Source: Paenibacillus sp. SC116
Lineage (GTDB): Bacteria > Bacillota > Bacilli > Paenibacillales > Paenibacillaceae
Direction of reading: 5' to 3'
Length of the DNA stretch: 64,000 nucleotides
Assembly (NCBI RefSeq): GCF_024733555.1
Contig: NZ_JANIOF010000003.1
Coordinates: 376,677 to 440,676, forward strand
The number at the start of each line of letters is the position of its first letter. Position 1 is the stretch's first letter. Shown piece after piece: positions 1 through 8,078 of the stretch. The translations under genes and the position numbers were made by a program. The notes below the pieces were generated by a model, which was given only the letters and a program-made list of their open reading frames with translations, made no database searches and was not told the DNA's origin.

Positions 1-2
1 CG

Positions 3-1436
3 CAAGGATGGAGAGCTCGTATTGCGAAACTATCGAACAGCAGAATTTTTAGTACCATTGCTATAGCAGCATCCATTCTACTAATTGCGTTTGTAGATGG
101 ACTACCCTATGAAGCGAAAGTAACGGCCTTCTTCTTTCTCCTAGCTATGGGGTTATGGATTGGCAGTTCGCTCCCAGCAGGTTACGTTGCATTAGGTGCT
201 GTTATTGCGATTGTCCTCTTCCGCGGGGCCGAAGCATCCTTGTTATATGAGTCGTTTGCAGAAGAGGTAGTTTGGCTTATGGTTGGGGCGTTTATCATTG
301 GTGAGGCCGTTCGTGAATCGGGGCTTGCTTCTCGCTTTACACGTGCTGTTGTTCGCCGGGCACGCCATTCAGGACATGTCATGACATTGCTTACGTTAGC
401 GCTTCAAGTGGTATCCTTCTTCATTCCATCCACTTCGGGACGAGCGGCGTTGTCGATGCCAATTGTGAAGGAGATTAGTGCTTTGCTGCATAGCAAGCGC
501 GAGAAGCAAACACTTGCTATGCTTGTGCCAATTATGATCTTGATGAGTACATCGGCTACTTTGATCGGTGCAGGTGCTCATGTGATCGGTATCGGTATAT
601 TAGAGAAGACGAGTGGTCAGACGATTTCCTATGTGCAGTGGTTTATTTGGGGGGTTCCATTTGTATTGGTCATATGTGCAATCTCCTTACTTGTATTGCA
701 AAAGCTATACGGTTCTAAAGAGCTGTTGCAACCTTTAGCTGAGCCTGCTCGTTCGATAGAGGCGGACCATGCAGTTGCCAGTAATGCCAGCAGCTTAACT
801 GTGATGGAGAAGAAGACATTATGGATGACGGGCGGGCTGATTGTTGCTTGGATGACGGAAAGCTTGCATGGCTATGATTTAGCGTTCATTACGATGATTG
901 GTGCGCTGTTGTTTATGACACCGCAGTGGGGTGTTCTTTCATGGAAGCAAGGGATAAAGTCTGTATCGTGGAGTTTGATTGTATTCGTTGCAGCTGCAAC
1001 AGCACTAGGAAAAGGCCTTGTTGAGACCGGAGTTGTTTCTTGGATACAACAGCGTTTGTTTCGATTTCTTGATGTGCTGCAGCATGTGCCTGACTTTGTC
1101 ATTTTATTAACGGTGCTAATCATTACGGTTACTTCGCATTTATATATTACCTCTCATACGACTCGAGCAGTTGTTATGATCCCTGGCCTCATTGTATTCG
1201 GGCAATCGCTCGGTTTAAACGAGACGGCGATTGTATTTCTTAGCTTGGTCGCTATGAATTATTGTGTTACATTCCCAGTTAGCTCAAAGGCGCTGCTCCT
1301 CTTTTACGAGGACGAAGAGGTTGCTTATGATGCGAAAGATTTGCTGAAACTAAGTATGATTATGCTGCCTATTTATGTTCTGGTTATGATCGTATTTTAC
1401 TATACGTACTGGAACTGGACGGGGTTAAGTTTATAG
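3..1436 (+). CDS. SLC13/DASS-family permease, 5' end outside window
   Basis: Sodium- or proton-coupled anion (dicarboxylate-type) transporter of the inner membrane. The reading frame stays open from base 3 to the stop at 1436, so the gene starts upstream of the window; the in-frame ATG at 147 is internal because about 48 hydrophobic, in-frame codons precede it. The visible part (about 477 codons) holds many membrane segments and two Ser/Thr-rich re-entrant motifs typical of the family, PSTSGRAAL and TSHTTRAVV, followed by a conserved proline-rich segment. The substrate cannot be read from the sequence. No clear terminator follows; the next operon has its own promoter. Confidence 0.85.
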   Translation, partial: QGWRARIAKLSNSRIFSTIAIAASILLIAFVDGLPYEAKVTAFFFLLAMGLWIGSSLPAGYVALGAVIAIVLFRGAEASLLYESFAEEVVWLMVGAFIIGEAVRESGLASRFTRAVVRRARHSGHVMTLLTLALQVVSFFIPSTSGRAALSMPIVKEISALLHSKREKQTLAMLVPIMILMSTSATLIGAGAHVIGIGILEKTSGQTISYVQWFIWGVPFVLVICAISLLVLQKLYGSKELLQPLAEPARSIEADHAVASNASSLTVMEKKTLWMTGGLIVAWMTESLHGYDLAFITMIGALLFMTPQWGVLSWKQGIKSVSWSLIVFVAAATALGKGLVETGVVSWIQQRLFRFLDVLQHVPDFVILLTVLIITVTSHLYITSHTTRAVVMIPGLIVFGQSLGLNETAIVFLSLVAMNYCVTFPVSSKALLLFYEDEEVAYDAKDLLKLSMIMLPIYVLVMIVFYYTYWNWTGLSL

Positions 1437-1489
1437 AGCGTACACGGTTTGTTGAAGCTTAGGCTGGAACATTGATTGGATGAAGGAGC

Positions 1490-1517
1490 TTGGCTGCTAT
1501 TTCGGGTGTGATATAAT
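1490..1517 (+). promoter_or_regulatory. Sigma-A promoter with extended -10
   Basis: TTGGCT at 1490-1495, a 16-nt spacer, and TATAAT at 1512-1517 preceded by TGA, giving an exact extended -10 (TGnTATAAT). Transcription would start near 1524, about 44 nt before the nuclease gene. It is the best promoter in the 1437-1567 gap. Confidence 0.65.
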
Positions 1518-1567
1518 AGACCGATAGGAACGAATGATCGGATATTACCTGGAAGGGAGCTCTGCAT

Positions 1568-2506
1568 ATGCCTCCGAGACCATATCCCGAATGGTCGTGG
1601 TCGCCATCACGGCACAATCTTTTTCAAGAATGTAGACGCAAATACTATTATCACTATTATGCTGCACATAACGGATGGTTAGCAGAGTCTTCAGTGCTGG
1701 CTCGTAATGCCTATCGTCTTAAGCAGATGACTAATTTATATTTAGTGTTCGGTGATGCTGTTCATAAGATGGCTGAAGAAACGATCAAGCAGTATCATCA
1801 TTACGGCAAGGCAATCGAGGCGAATGAGCTTGTGAGACGTATACGCAAGTTACTTAATCAGGCATACTTGGATTCTAGAGACGTCGAGACATGGAGGATG
1901 CAGCCGAAGTCGAGATTAATGCTAGAAGAAGTCTACTATTTTGGCAGCTTGCCAGACCGTCAGGTTGAACAAATTCGCAGTCGGCTGCCCATATTGGTTG
2001 ATCGGCTGCTTACGAGCGATAGTATGCAAATGTTTATGCACGGGGACGGTTGTCATCTTGTCGAGATGGAGAAGCTGAATACGATTCAGCTTCGGGGTAC
2101 AAAAGTATATGTGAAGCTGGACTTTATGTTCCGCAAACAGGATCGCTATATGATTGTGGACTGGAAGACGGGGCAAGAGGATGAGCGCAACGATACCCAG
2201 CTAAGACTTTATGGCTGGTACGTTCATGAGAACTATGGCATTCCTTATGAACGCATCGACATTCGCACAGAATATTTACTGAGCGGCCGTTGTCAGATTG
2301 ATCAAGTGGACGAGCCAGAGATGGAGGCGCTTGTTGCTTATACGGAATCTAGCATGGCCAAGATGCAAAGCTATTTGCTAAATCCGGAATTGAACGAACC
2401 GAAGCCGCTTGAAACATTTGAAGTAACTGATGATGAACGCCGCTGCCGCCGCTGCGCATTCCGTGAAATTTGTGAAGGGGCCAAGCCGCAGTCGTATGAA
2501 GATTGA
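1568..2506 (+). CDS. PD-(D/E)XK nuclease with Cas4/AddB-like FeS cluster
   Basis: Stand-alone RecB-family nuclease of 312 residues. Visible motifs in order: His66 (FGDAVHKMAEE), Asp185 (YVKLDF), Asp198-Trp-Lys200 (IVDWKTG) and a QxxxY motif at 211-215. These are the metal-binding and catalytic residues of PD-(D/E)XK exonucleases. Cys22 near the N terminus plus Cys293, Cys296 and Cys302 (C-x2-C-x5-C) at the C terminus form the four-Cys pattern of the AddB/Cas4 [4Fe-4S] staple. Start ATG follows GGAAGGGAGC. No helicase domain and no cas genes are present. It sits 26 nt before a 3-methyladenine glycosylase gene, which suggests a role in DNA repair or end processing. Family call firm; exact role inferred. 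Confidence 0.85.
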   Translation: MPPRPYPEWSWSPSRHNLFQECRRKYYYHYYAAHNGWLAESSVLARNAYRLKQMTNLYLVFGDAVHKMAEETIKQYHHYGKAIEANELVRRIRKLLNQAYLDSRDVETWRMQPKSRLMLEEVYYFGSLPDRQVEQIRSRLPILVDRLLTSDSMQMFMHGDGCHLVEMEKLNTIQLRGTKVYVKLDFMFRKQDRYMIVDWKTGQEDERNDTQLRLYGWYVHENYGIPYERIDIRTEYLLSGRCQIDQVDEPEMEALVAYTESSMAKMQSYLLNPELNEPKPLETFEVTDDERRCRRCAFREICEGAKPQSYED

Positions 2507-2532
2507 TGATATAGCCGAGGGAGCTGAAGCGG

Positions 2533-3288
2533 TTGGATTTGCATATAGATCCTAATGGTGAGAGTGGTCGATCGGACCGTGAGTTGAAGCGGGGAGAGGA
2601 ACCGTCTCGAGCGCGTTTGCCATTATCATGGTTTCGTCAAGGCGCATTACCGCTCGCTCCACAACTGCTTGGACGTACACTTGTCCGCGTGACAGATGAA
2701 GGTGTCATCCGGGCGCGTATTGTGGAAACGGAAAGTTATGTTGCTCCACACGATAAGGGTTGTCACGCTTATAACAACCGCCGTACGAAAAGAACGGAGA
2801 CGATGTTTCAGAGGGCTGGACATGCGTATGTGTACCTTATTTATGGCATGTACCATTGTTTAAATGTCGTTGCTGCTGAGGAAGGACAGGCAGAGGCGGT
2901 GCTTATTCGTGCTGTTGCGCCATTAACGGAGCACGATGAGTCGATTATGAAGAGATACCGTTCACATCGCTCCAACAAAGTCGTTACCTTGAGCAATGGA
3001 CCTGGCAAGCTATGCCGAGCCATGCATATCGATAAGAGCTTTGATGGTTATGATATGATTGCAGGGGAAGCGATGTGGCTCGAAGCTGGTAGGGCTGTAT
3101 TGCCAGAGCATATTGTATGTGCGACGAGAATCAATATTCCTTATGCGGAGGAATATGCCAATGTCTTATGGCGATTTTATGTAGAAGATGATCCGTATGT
3201 TTCCGTGAAAGACAAGCAGGCTGTGCCTTTATCTGTTCATGAGCGGATGATTGAGACGTTTGGCTTAGAGGATTTCAGTTGGAATTAA
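2533..3288 (+). CDS. DNA-3-methyladenine glycosylase (AAG/MPG family)
   Basis: Monofunctional base-excision glycosylase that removes alkylated purines such as 3-methyladenine and hypoxanthine. The signature VETESYVAPHDKGCHAY holds the catalytic Glu, followed by the RRTKRTETMF and AYVYLIYGMYHCLNVV segments typical of the fold and the GPGKLCRAM segment of the base pocket. 251 residues with a TTG start. The first ~30 residues are charged and poorly conserved in type, so the true start could lie slightly downstream. It is in operon with the upstream FeS nuclease (26-nt gap), both read from the promoter near 1517. Confidence 0.9.
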   Translation: MDLHIDPNGESGRSDRELKRGEEPSRARLPLSWFRQGALPLAPQLLGRTLVRVTDEGVIRARIVETESYVAPHDKGCHAYNNRRTKRTETMFQRAGHAYVYLIYGMYHCLNVVAAEEGQAEAVLIRAVAPLTEHDESIMKRYRSHRSNKVVTLSNGPGKLCRAMHIDKSFDGYDMIAGEAMWLEAGRAVLPEHIVCATRINIPYAEEYANVLWRFYVEDDPYVSVKDKQAVPLSVHERMIETFGLEDFSWN

Positions 3289-3472
3289 GTTCAGCTAGTG
3301 TTGATATGCTAAGAAAATAGACAGCTTATATGAACATTAGGGGCTGACTGATGTAGGCGTAAAGCTTACAATATACATAGGAATACATTTGAATACCAGT
3401 AAGTCATTTGCTAGAATGGCTACAACATATATCAAAAATGATCGGATATCGGACAATAAAGGAGGGTTTCAG

Positions 3473-3889
3473 ATGGCAGCCAATCAAAAAATAAAAGATG
3501 CAGCACAAACGGACACTCAATCAAATAATGAAGTATGTGAGATCGTATGCTATGATGCTGAAAAGATTAGTGCCTTGAAGCATACTGTCGATGATAAAGA
3601 AGCACAAGGAATGGCGCAGTTATTCAAAGCGCTGTCTGATCCGACGCGGATGAAAATGGCGATGTACTTGGATAAAGGAGATGAGCTGTGTGTATGCGAT
3701 ATGGCGATTTTGACCGGGCATACGATTGCCACTACGTCGCACCATCTCCGCTTGATGCGCTCCCTCGGGATTGCGAAGTCACGCAAAGAAGGAAAAAATG
3801 TATTTTACTCTCTGCATGACCATCACATAAGACTGCTCGTACGCATGACATTGGAGCATATGCGCGAAGAGCATTGCCATGCTGAGTAA
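3473..3889 (+). CDS. cadC: CadC-type ArsR/SmtB metal-sensing repressor
   Basis: Winged-helix repressor that releases DNA on binding Cd/Pb/Zn. From ATG 3473 (preceded by AAAGGAGGG) the protein is 138 residues. It carries the CadC metal ligands: Cys22 and Cys26 (VCEIVCYD) plus Cys73 and Cys75 (ELCVCD) for the alpha3N site, and Asp116, His118, His129 and Glu132 for the alpha5 site. The upstream in-frame TTG at 3389 has no ribosome binding site and is rejected. No cadA P-type ATPase or other efflux gene lies next to it, so its target is elsewhere or autoregulatory. A single ATTTGAATA half-site occurs near 3387-3395, resembling half of a known cad operator; no second half was found. Confidence 0.85.
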   Translation: MAANQKIKDAAQTDTQSNNEVCEIVCYDAEKISALKHTVDDKEAQGMAQLFKALSDPTRMKMAMYLDKGDELCVCDMAILTGHTIATTSHHLRLMRSLGIAKSRKEGKNVFYSLHDHHIRLLVRMTLEHMREEHCHAE

Positions 3890-3952
3890 TGTAATAAGCG
3901 GCCTCCATGCTGTTTGTTACTAACCATATGAATCGTCCATTTGTATACAACG

Positions 3953-4007
3953 GGCTGCCTTTCTGTAGATGATCTTATAACCGTCTACTTGATAAGGCAG
4001 CCTTTTT
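3953..4007. terminator. Bidirectional terminator between cadC and PTS_IIC gene
   Basis: Arms GGCTGCCTT (3953-3961) and AAGGCAGCC (3994-4002), an inner GTAGA/TCTAC pairing, and a T5 run at 4003-4007. It lies between the convergent cadC and PTS_IIC_2 genes. Confidence 0.7.
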
Positions 4008-4016
4008 GTTCTACTG

Positions 4017-5042
4017 CTATTCCTTGGGCAATGCAAGATCCCCTGGTTTGATGTGGCCTGATTTGCGCAGCAGCAAGTATATCGGATACGATATAGCTGC
4101 GGGCAAGAGGATATAGGTGATAAGCATGGCTGGAATAATGTAAGCCGGGTTATATATTTGAAGCAGCATAATCGGTGCGATGAATGAGCTAAGTCCCATA
4201 CCAGCGATCTGGCTTGGCGCCTCAATATGGAAGAGGAGCGCGGATACAGGGCCCATTACTGCACTGGCAACAACAGATGGAATAATAATTTTTAGGTTCT
4301 TTGTAATGTTAGGCAGCTGAACTTTTGGTGTGCAGATCGCTTGCGCTAATATGCCCCCGATATCATTTTCCTTCGCGGAAATAAGAGCGAATGCGATAAA
4401 GGGTGCTGCACATCCAGCTAAAGCAGCGCCTCCAGCTACCCCCTCTAGATTAAGTGCAATAGCGAGTGCAGCAGAGGAGGCTGGTGACAGGAGAAGCAGG
4501 CCCCATACGACTGCCAATACAATTGAGCAAATGAGGAGATTAATTTCCGCTGCTGCCTTAATGAAACCGCCTACCGTATTTAAAATAGGTGTAATTACAG
4601 CGCTCAGCCATAGTCCTAGCAATCCTGCTAGAACAATGGAAGCTAGTGGGACAAGCATCATATCAACAGGCGTTCGTCCAGTTAGTCTTTTGCCAATATA
4701 CACGGCTGCAGTAGCTGCCAAGAGCGCGCCAATAGGTTCACCGGTTGCGATCGTTACTCCTACCGGAGTGATTTGAATAGCCCCTGCACCGACCGCTGCG
4801 GCAATCATGGCGGAGAATACGACCAATCCCGTCGAGCCTAGCATGAAGGCAATTCCTGCTCCGATTGCTGGCGACATGAGCATTTTAGCCACGAAACCAA
4901 TCTTCACAAGAGCTGACCAGCCAGCAAGCTTGCCTACATTTTCAACAAGCAATCCAATTCCTAGCGTGACAAATATGCCTTGTGCAATTCCGTTAGAGGC
5001 TTTAAAAACGCGAGTCATTACATATTCACGTCGTTGGCTCAT
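4017..5042 (-). CDS. PTS_EIIC_2-family membrane protein, no EIIA/EIIB
   Basis: Integral membrane protein of 341 residues of the PTS EIIC_2 type (annotated in many Firmicutes as PTS transporter subunit IIC). It has about ten hydrophobic segments, Gly/Ala-rich helices and a conserved cytoplasmic stretch SAKENDIGGILAQAICTPKVQLPNI. The start ATG at 5042 lies 2 nt after the stop of the ldh-like gene, and its GGAG ribosome site lies inside the end of that gene, so the two are translationally coupled. No EIIA or EIIB domain is encoded here, so phosphotransfer-coupled sugar uptake is not demonstrated; a carrier for a 2-hydroxy or 2-keto acid is a guess from context. Confidence 0.75.
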   Translation of the reverse strand: MSQRREYVMTRVFKASNGIAQGIFVTLGIGLLVENVGKLAGWSALVKIGFVAKMLMSPAIGAGIAFMLGSTGLVVFSAMIAAAVGAGAIQITPVGVTIATGEPIGALLAATAAVYIGKRLTGRTPVDMMLVPLASIVLAGLLGLWLSAVITPILNTVGGFIKAAAEINLLICSIVLAVVWGLLLLSPASSAALAIALNLEGVAGGAALAGCAAPFIAFALISAKENDIGGILAQAICTPKVQLPNITKNLKIIIPSVVASAVMGPVSALLFHIEAPSQIAGMGLSSFIAPIMLLQIYNPAYIIPAMLITYILLPAAISYPIYLLLRKSGHIKPGDLALPKE

Positions 5043-5044
5043 CG

Positions 5045-6001
5045 TTACGACTCCAATCCGATGGAACTCATGTATTGTTTTAAAAGGTTAACGGAATGGT
5101 CGAATTTCTGCTGCTCCTCAGTTGAAAGATGCAGTTGAACGACTTCGCGAATACCTGCTCGGCCAATAACGGCTGGAACGCCTGCTGTTACTCCTGTATA
5201 GCCGTACTCTCCATCAAGTACAGTGGATACGGGGATAATTTTCTGGTCATCATTGAAAATGGATCGGATGATATAGACGGCTGCATTAGCAATTCCATAA
5301 TAGGTTGTGCCTTTGCGGTTGTAGATTTCCCAGCCCGCCTTCTTTGTTTTCTCGACCAAATCATCGAGATCGAGGTTTGAGAAGCGAGCGGGATTGTCCG
5401 CGATAACATGCTGCAATGGCTTGCCGCCGATCGTTGCATGTGACCATGCAGCGAACTGTGAATCGCCATGCTCGCCCAGTGTGTATACGTGAATACTGCG
5501 CGGATCTGTCTGTATCGTTTCGGACAGCAGCGTCTTCAAGCGAGAGGAATCAATCGTTGTTCCCGTTCCAATTACTCTGCTTCTTGGTAGTCCGCTTAAT
5601 GTCCAAGTGTAGTGTGTAATGATGTCAACAGGGTTAGAAGCGATAACAAATAAACCTTGAAAGCCAGATTTCATTACTTCCGGGACAATGGATTCTGTTA
5701 TCTTTGCGCTGGCACCAAGTGTGTCGAGCCGTGTTTGGCCAGCCTTGGGTGGGCCTCCGGCTGTAATCACGACAACATCTGCATCGGCACATAGTTCGTA
5801 TCCGCCAGCTTGTACGTAAGTACGCCATGGAGTAAAATCTGTGCAATGCGTTAAATCCATTGCTTCGCCAACAGCCCGTTCGCGATTAATATCAATTAAT
5901 GCGATCTCATCACAAACACCTTGATTGACCAAGCAATAGGCAATGCTGGAGCCGACAAGTCCTGTTCCGATAATCGCTACTTTGCGTTTGTCACTTGCCA
6001 A
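5045..6001 (-). CDS. L-lactate / L-2-hydroxyacid dehydrogenase
   Basis: NAD-dependent cytosolic dehydrogenase of the LDH/MDH superfamily, 318 residues, TTG start preceded by AAAGGGG. It has the dinucleotide motif GTGLVGSS, the NPVDI segment, the Asp168/Arg171 pair (TIDSSR), catalytic His195 in [13 protein letters not shown], and TYYG near the C terminus (LDH numbering). The mobile-loop residue that fixes substrate choice (Gln102 in LDH, Arg in MDH) is replaced by Pro: [12 protein letters not shown] aligns with AGANQKPGETR of Bacillus Ldh. The EHGxSQFxAWS stretch is closer to L-2-hydroxyisocaproate dehydrogenases. A 2-hydroxyacid other than lactate is therefore possible. First gene of an operon with the PTS_EIIC_2 protein; a structured leader precedes it. 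Confidence 0.8.
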   Translation of the reverse strand: MASDKRKVAIIGTGLVGSSIAYCLVNQGVCDEIALIDINRERAVGEAMDLTHCTDFTPWRTYVQAGGYELCADADVVVITAGGPPKAGQTRLDTLGASAKITESIVPEVMKSGFQGLFVIASNPVDIITHYTWTLSGLPRSRVIGTGTTIDSSRLKTLLSETIQTDPRSIHVYTLGEHGDSQFAAWSHATIGGKPLQHVIADNPARFSNLDLDDLVEKTKKAGWEIYNRKGTTYYGIANAAVYIIRSIFNDDQKIIPVSTVLDGEYGYTGVTAGVPAVIGRAGIREVVQLHLSTEEQQKFDHSVNLLKQYMSSIGLES

Positions 6002-6017
6002 GAGATAATCCCCTTTC

Positions 6018-6120
6018 TCCTTATTCGAGGTGAATCATGGCTAGGTGGTTGCATACGGCTTTACACATGCAGTACCGTTGCCTTCGGGACTAGTATGTGC
6101 CAGTTCTCCACGAATAAGGA
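6018..6120 (-). ncRNA. Structured 5' leader upstream of ldh-like operon (candidate riboregulator)
   Basis: A perfect 10-bp inverted repeat (6018-6027 with 6111-6120) closes a domain of about 100 nt just before the ldh-like start. On the transcript, the enclosed sequence folds further: a GUGG/CCAC pairing, then a long imperfect hairpin with GGC/GCC, CACAU/AUGUG and AGUcCCG/CGGuACU around an AAGGCAA loop. The 3' arm of the outer stem contains AAGGA, so the stem could hide a purine-rich ribosome-site sequence about 20 nt before the TTG start. I do not match it to any riboswitch class I know. Structure is read by eye only. Confidence 0.45.
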
Positions 6121-6208
6121 ATGAGAATAAATGGGGATAATCGCTTGAAACAGAAAAAAGAAAAAGTAAAAGAAAGAGTGCAATCTCTACTTGCTTAATG
6201 TTTTTACC

Positions 6209-6979
6209 CTATAACGGCTTGATGGCTTCTATGCGTATACGTACATAATCAAGGATCCATCGCTCTTTTAGCGGATCAAATAGCTTAGGATGACAGATGC
6301 GTTCGATTTGTTCTTTATACGCCAAGTGTTTGTCAGGACTTATGTTTTGAAAATAGACATTTGCAAATGTATCTAACCAGACGGAGAACGCTGATGTATC
6401 CTTTTGCAATGGTGTGGGGCGTTCGAATAGAACAGCACGGCGAACATGGAATCCTTGTTGCTCTAATTGGCTGCTGTACATTCCGATGGAGGGGAAGTAC
6501 CAAGGATTGTTTACTTTCGTGCCTTGCCTGCCTGCTTGCAGTACCGTATGAATAGCGGTTTGTACCGTTGCAATATTACCGATACCGCCGAATTCAGCCA
6601 CGAATCGTCCTCCTGGACGGAGGACATTCCATACGGAAGCAATCACATCAGCAGGACGTGTCATCCAATGAAGAGCTGCATTAGAGAAGACGGCATCGAC
6701 AGGGGGTTCTGAGGTGAAATGATGACCATCTACGATGTTAAAACGTAACTGAGGATACTTCGTTAGAGCTTGAGCAATCATCTCAGGTGAATAATCGATG
6801 CCTGAGACGACAGCTCCTGCTTGTGCGATGTGGTTAGTTAGGTCGCCTGTTCCACATCCTATATCGATAATTCGCTCTTCGGACTGGGGCTGCAACCATT
6901 CGATCACGTCTTGCCCGTGCATGGATACGTAGTCATGCCAATTATCGTACTGCGAAGCGTTCCAATTTACGATGGTCAT
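6209..6979 (-). CDS. Class I SAM-dependent methyltransferase (Tam-like)
   Basis: Cytosolic methyltransferase of 256 residues. SAM-binding motif I is RIIDIGCGTGDLT at about residues 36-48, the acidic motif II follows at GIDYSPEM, and motif III at DAVFSNAALHWM. The NAALHWM and WY(F)P segments resemble trans-aconitate 2-methyltransferase and related small-molecule methyltransferases, but the substrate cannot be assigned. The gene is monocistronic, convergent to nothing and divergent from bdbD, with start ATG 6979 preceded by GGAAAGGTAG at a long spacing. Confidence 0.75.
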   Translation of the reverse strand: MTIVNWNASQYDNWHDYVSMHGQDVIEWLQPQSEERIIDIGCGTGDLTNHIAQAGAVVSGIDYSPEMIAQALTKYPQLRFNIVDGHHFTSEPPVDAVFSNAALHWMTRPADVIASVWNVLRPGGRFVAEFGGIGNIATVQTAIHTVLQAGRQGTKVNNPWYFPSIGMYSSQLEQQGFHVRRAVLFERPTPLQKDTSAFSVWLDTFANVYFQNISPDKHLAYKEQIERICHPKLFDPLKERWILDYVRIRIEAIKPL

Positions 6980-7115
6980 GCCAGATTCACTACCTTTCCT
7001 AATTAGGGTGTGATCAGCATAGCGTAAGATTATTTATTAATCCAATATATAACAACGATTAATTTCATAGGTAGTAACTATAAGTGCCGCTGCTGGCTGA
7101 TCTTAAATGAATGGG

Positions 7116-7144
7116 TTTGTTGTCCGCGCTTGGAGGACAACAAA
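7116..7144. promoter_or_regulatory. Perfect 10-bp hairpin in methyltransferase/bdbD divergent gap
   Basis: TTTGTTGTCC at 7116-7125 and GGACAACAAA at 7135-7144 with a 9-nt loop. No T-run follows on either strand, so it is not a classical terminator. It lies in the 324-nt gap (6980-7303) between divergent genes and could be an operator or a leader hairpin. The rest of the gap is AT-rich and shows no other clear feature. Confidence 0.4.
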
Positions 7145-7303
7145 GATGACAAAATATATTCAAAATTAAGTGGCAATCTCGACAGTATTGCAGAGGAAAA
7201 TAAAGAAAGAAATAGAATTATGTTAGAATATCGATTAAATTAAAACAAGGAAGTTAATGCCTATGTGGCGAATAGTAACAATCAAATTGAGAGGTGACCA
7301 AAC

Positions 7304-8011
7304 ATGTCAAAACAATCACGCAAAAAAGGAAACAAAAAAATTAGCAAGATAGCTCTTATTGCCTTTCCTATCGTTTTAGTCCTGCTAATCGTATTAGTTG
7401 GTTATTTGGACAAGACAGGTAAAGAACAAGCACAACAAGAAAAGGAAACAAAAGTTGTTCAGTTCGATTTGTCGAATCAGCCGGTTATCGGTTCTAAAGA
7501 TGCAAAGGTAACGCTTGTAGAGTTTGGTGATTATAAGTGCGGCTCTTGTGTGAACTGGAAGCAGCATGTGTATCCTGAATTGAAGAAAGACTTTATTGAT
7601 ACGGGTAAAGTGAAGCTTTCCTACAGCAACATGACGTTCCAGCCAGGTAATACTCGTTTGGCGGCACTAGCAGGGGAAGCTGTATTTGCACAAAACAATG
7701 ATTCTTTCTGGAAGTTCCATGAAGCTCTTTACAATGATCAAGTAAAGAACTTACCAGAAGCGTTTACTGTAGAATACTTGCTGGATATTGCTAAGAAAGC
7801 TGCACCAGAATTGGATCTGAAGAAGCTTGAGGATGATATTCGTAATGAGACCTATGCAGAACAATTAGCGCATGATGATCGTGTAAGCAAAGAGGCACAG
7901 GTTAACTCAACACCTACAGTGTTTATCAATGGTAAGCTGCACATGACAGAGCAACCGTTGAACTATGAAGAGCTTAAGGCAGCTATTGAAAAAGCATTAG
8001 CAGCTTCCTAA
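7304..8011 (+). CDS. bdbD: Membrane-anchored DsbA-type thiol oxidase BdbD
   Basis: Extracytoplasmic disulfide oxidase of 235 residues: a basic N terminus, one membrane anchor (about 16-34), then a thioredoxin-fold domain. The active site is DYKCGSC, with Gly where CPxC is usual, and the cis-proline loop is NSTPTVFING. It should oxidise exported proteins and be re-oxidised by BdbC, whose gene follows 67 nt downstream. Start ATG follows GAGAGGTGA. The CGSC variant may shift the redox potential; that is inference. Confidence 0.88.
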   Translation: MSKQSRKKGNKKISKIALIAFPIVLVLLIVLVGYLDKTGKEQAQQEKETKVVQFDLSNQPVIGSKDAKVTLVEFGDYKCGSCVNWKQHVYPELKKDFIDTGKVKLSYSNMTFQPGNTRLAALAGEAVFAQNNDSFWKFHEALYNDQVKNLPEAFTVEYLLDIAKKAAPELDLKKLEDDIRNETYAEQLAHDDRVSKEAQVNSTPTVFINGKLHMTEQPLNYEELKAAIEKALAAS

Positions 8012-8078
8012 TATAGCAGTGAAGTTCATGTAGCTGCTCGTAAGGGGAATTGAATAAACCCATAAAGGAGGCGTCGTA

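Noticed and set aside
1568..2506. CRISPR-Cas4 interpretation of the FeS nuclease
   Set aside because: No CRISPR repeats and no other cas genes are in the window; a repair role fits the neighbour better.
3384..3400. CadC operator upstream of cadC
   Set aside because: Only one half-site (ATTTGAATA) fits; the second arm of the known inverted repeat is missing, so it is not called as a feature.
4330..5091. Plus-strand frames opposite the PTS_EIIC_2 gene
   Set aside because: Ala/Thr-rich shadows of membrane-helix codons with no ribosome site.
6018..6120. Leader read as a T-box, SAM or FMN riboswitch
   Set aside because: None of the conserved core sequences of these classes was found in the enclosed region.
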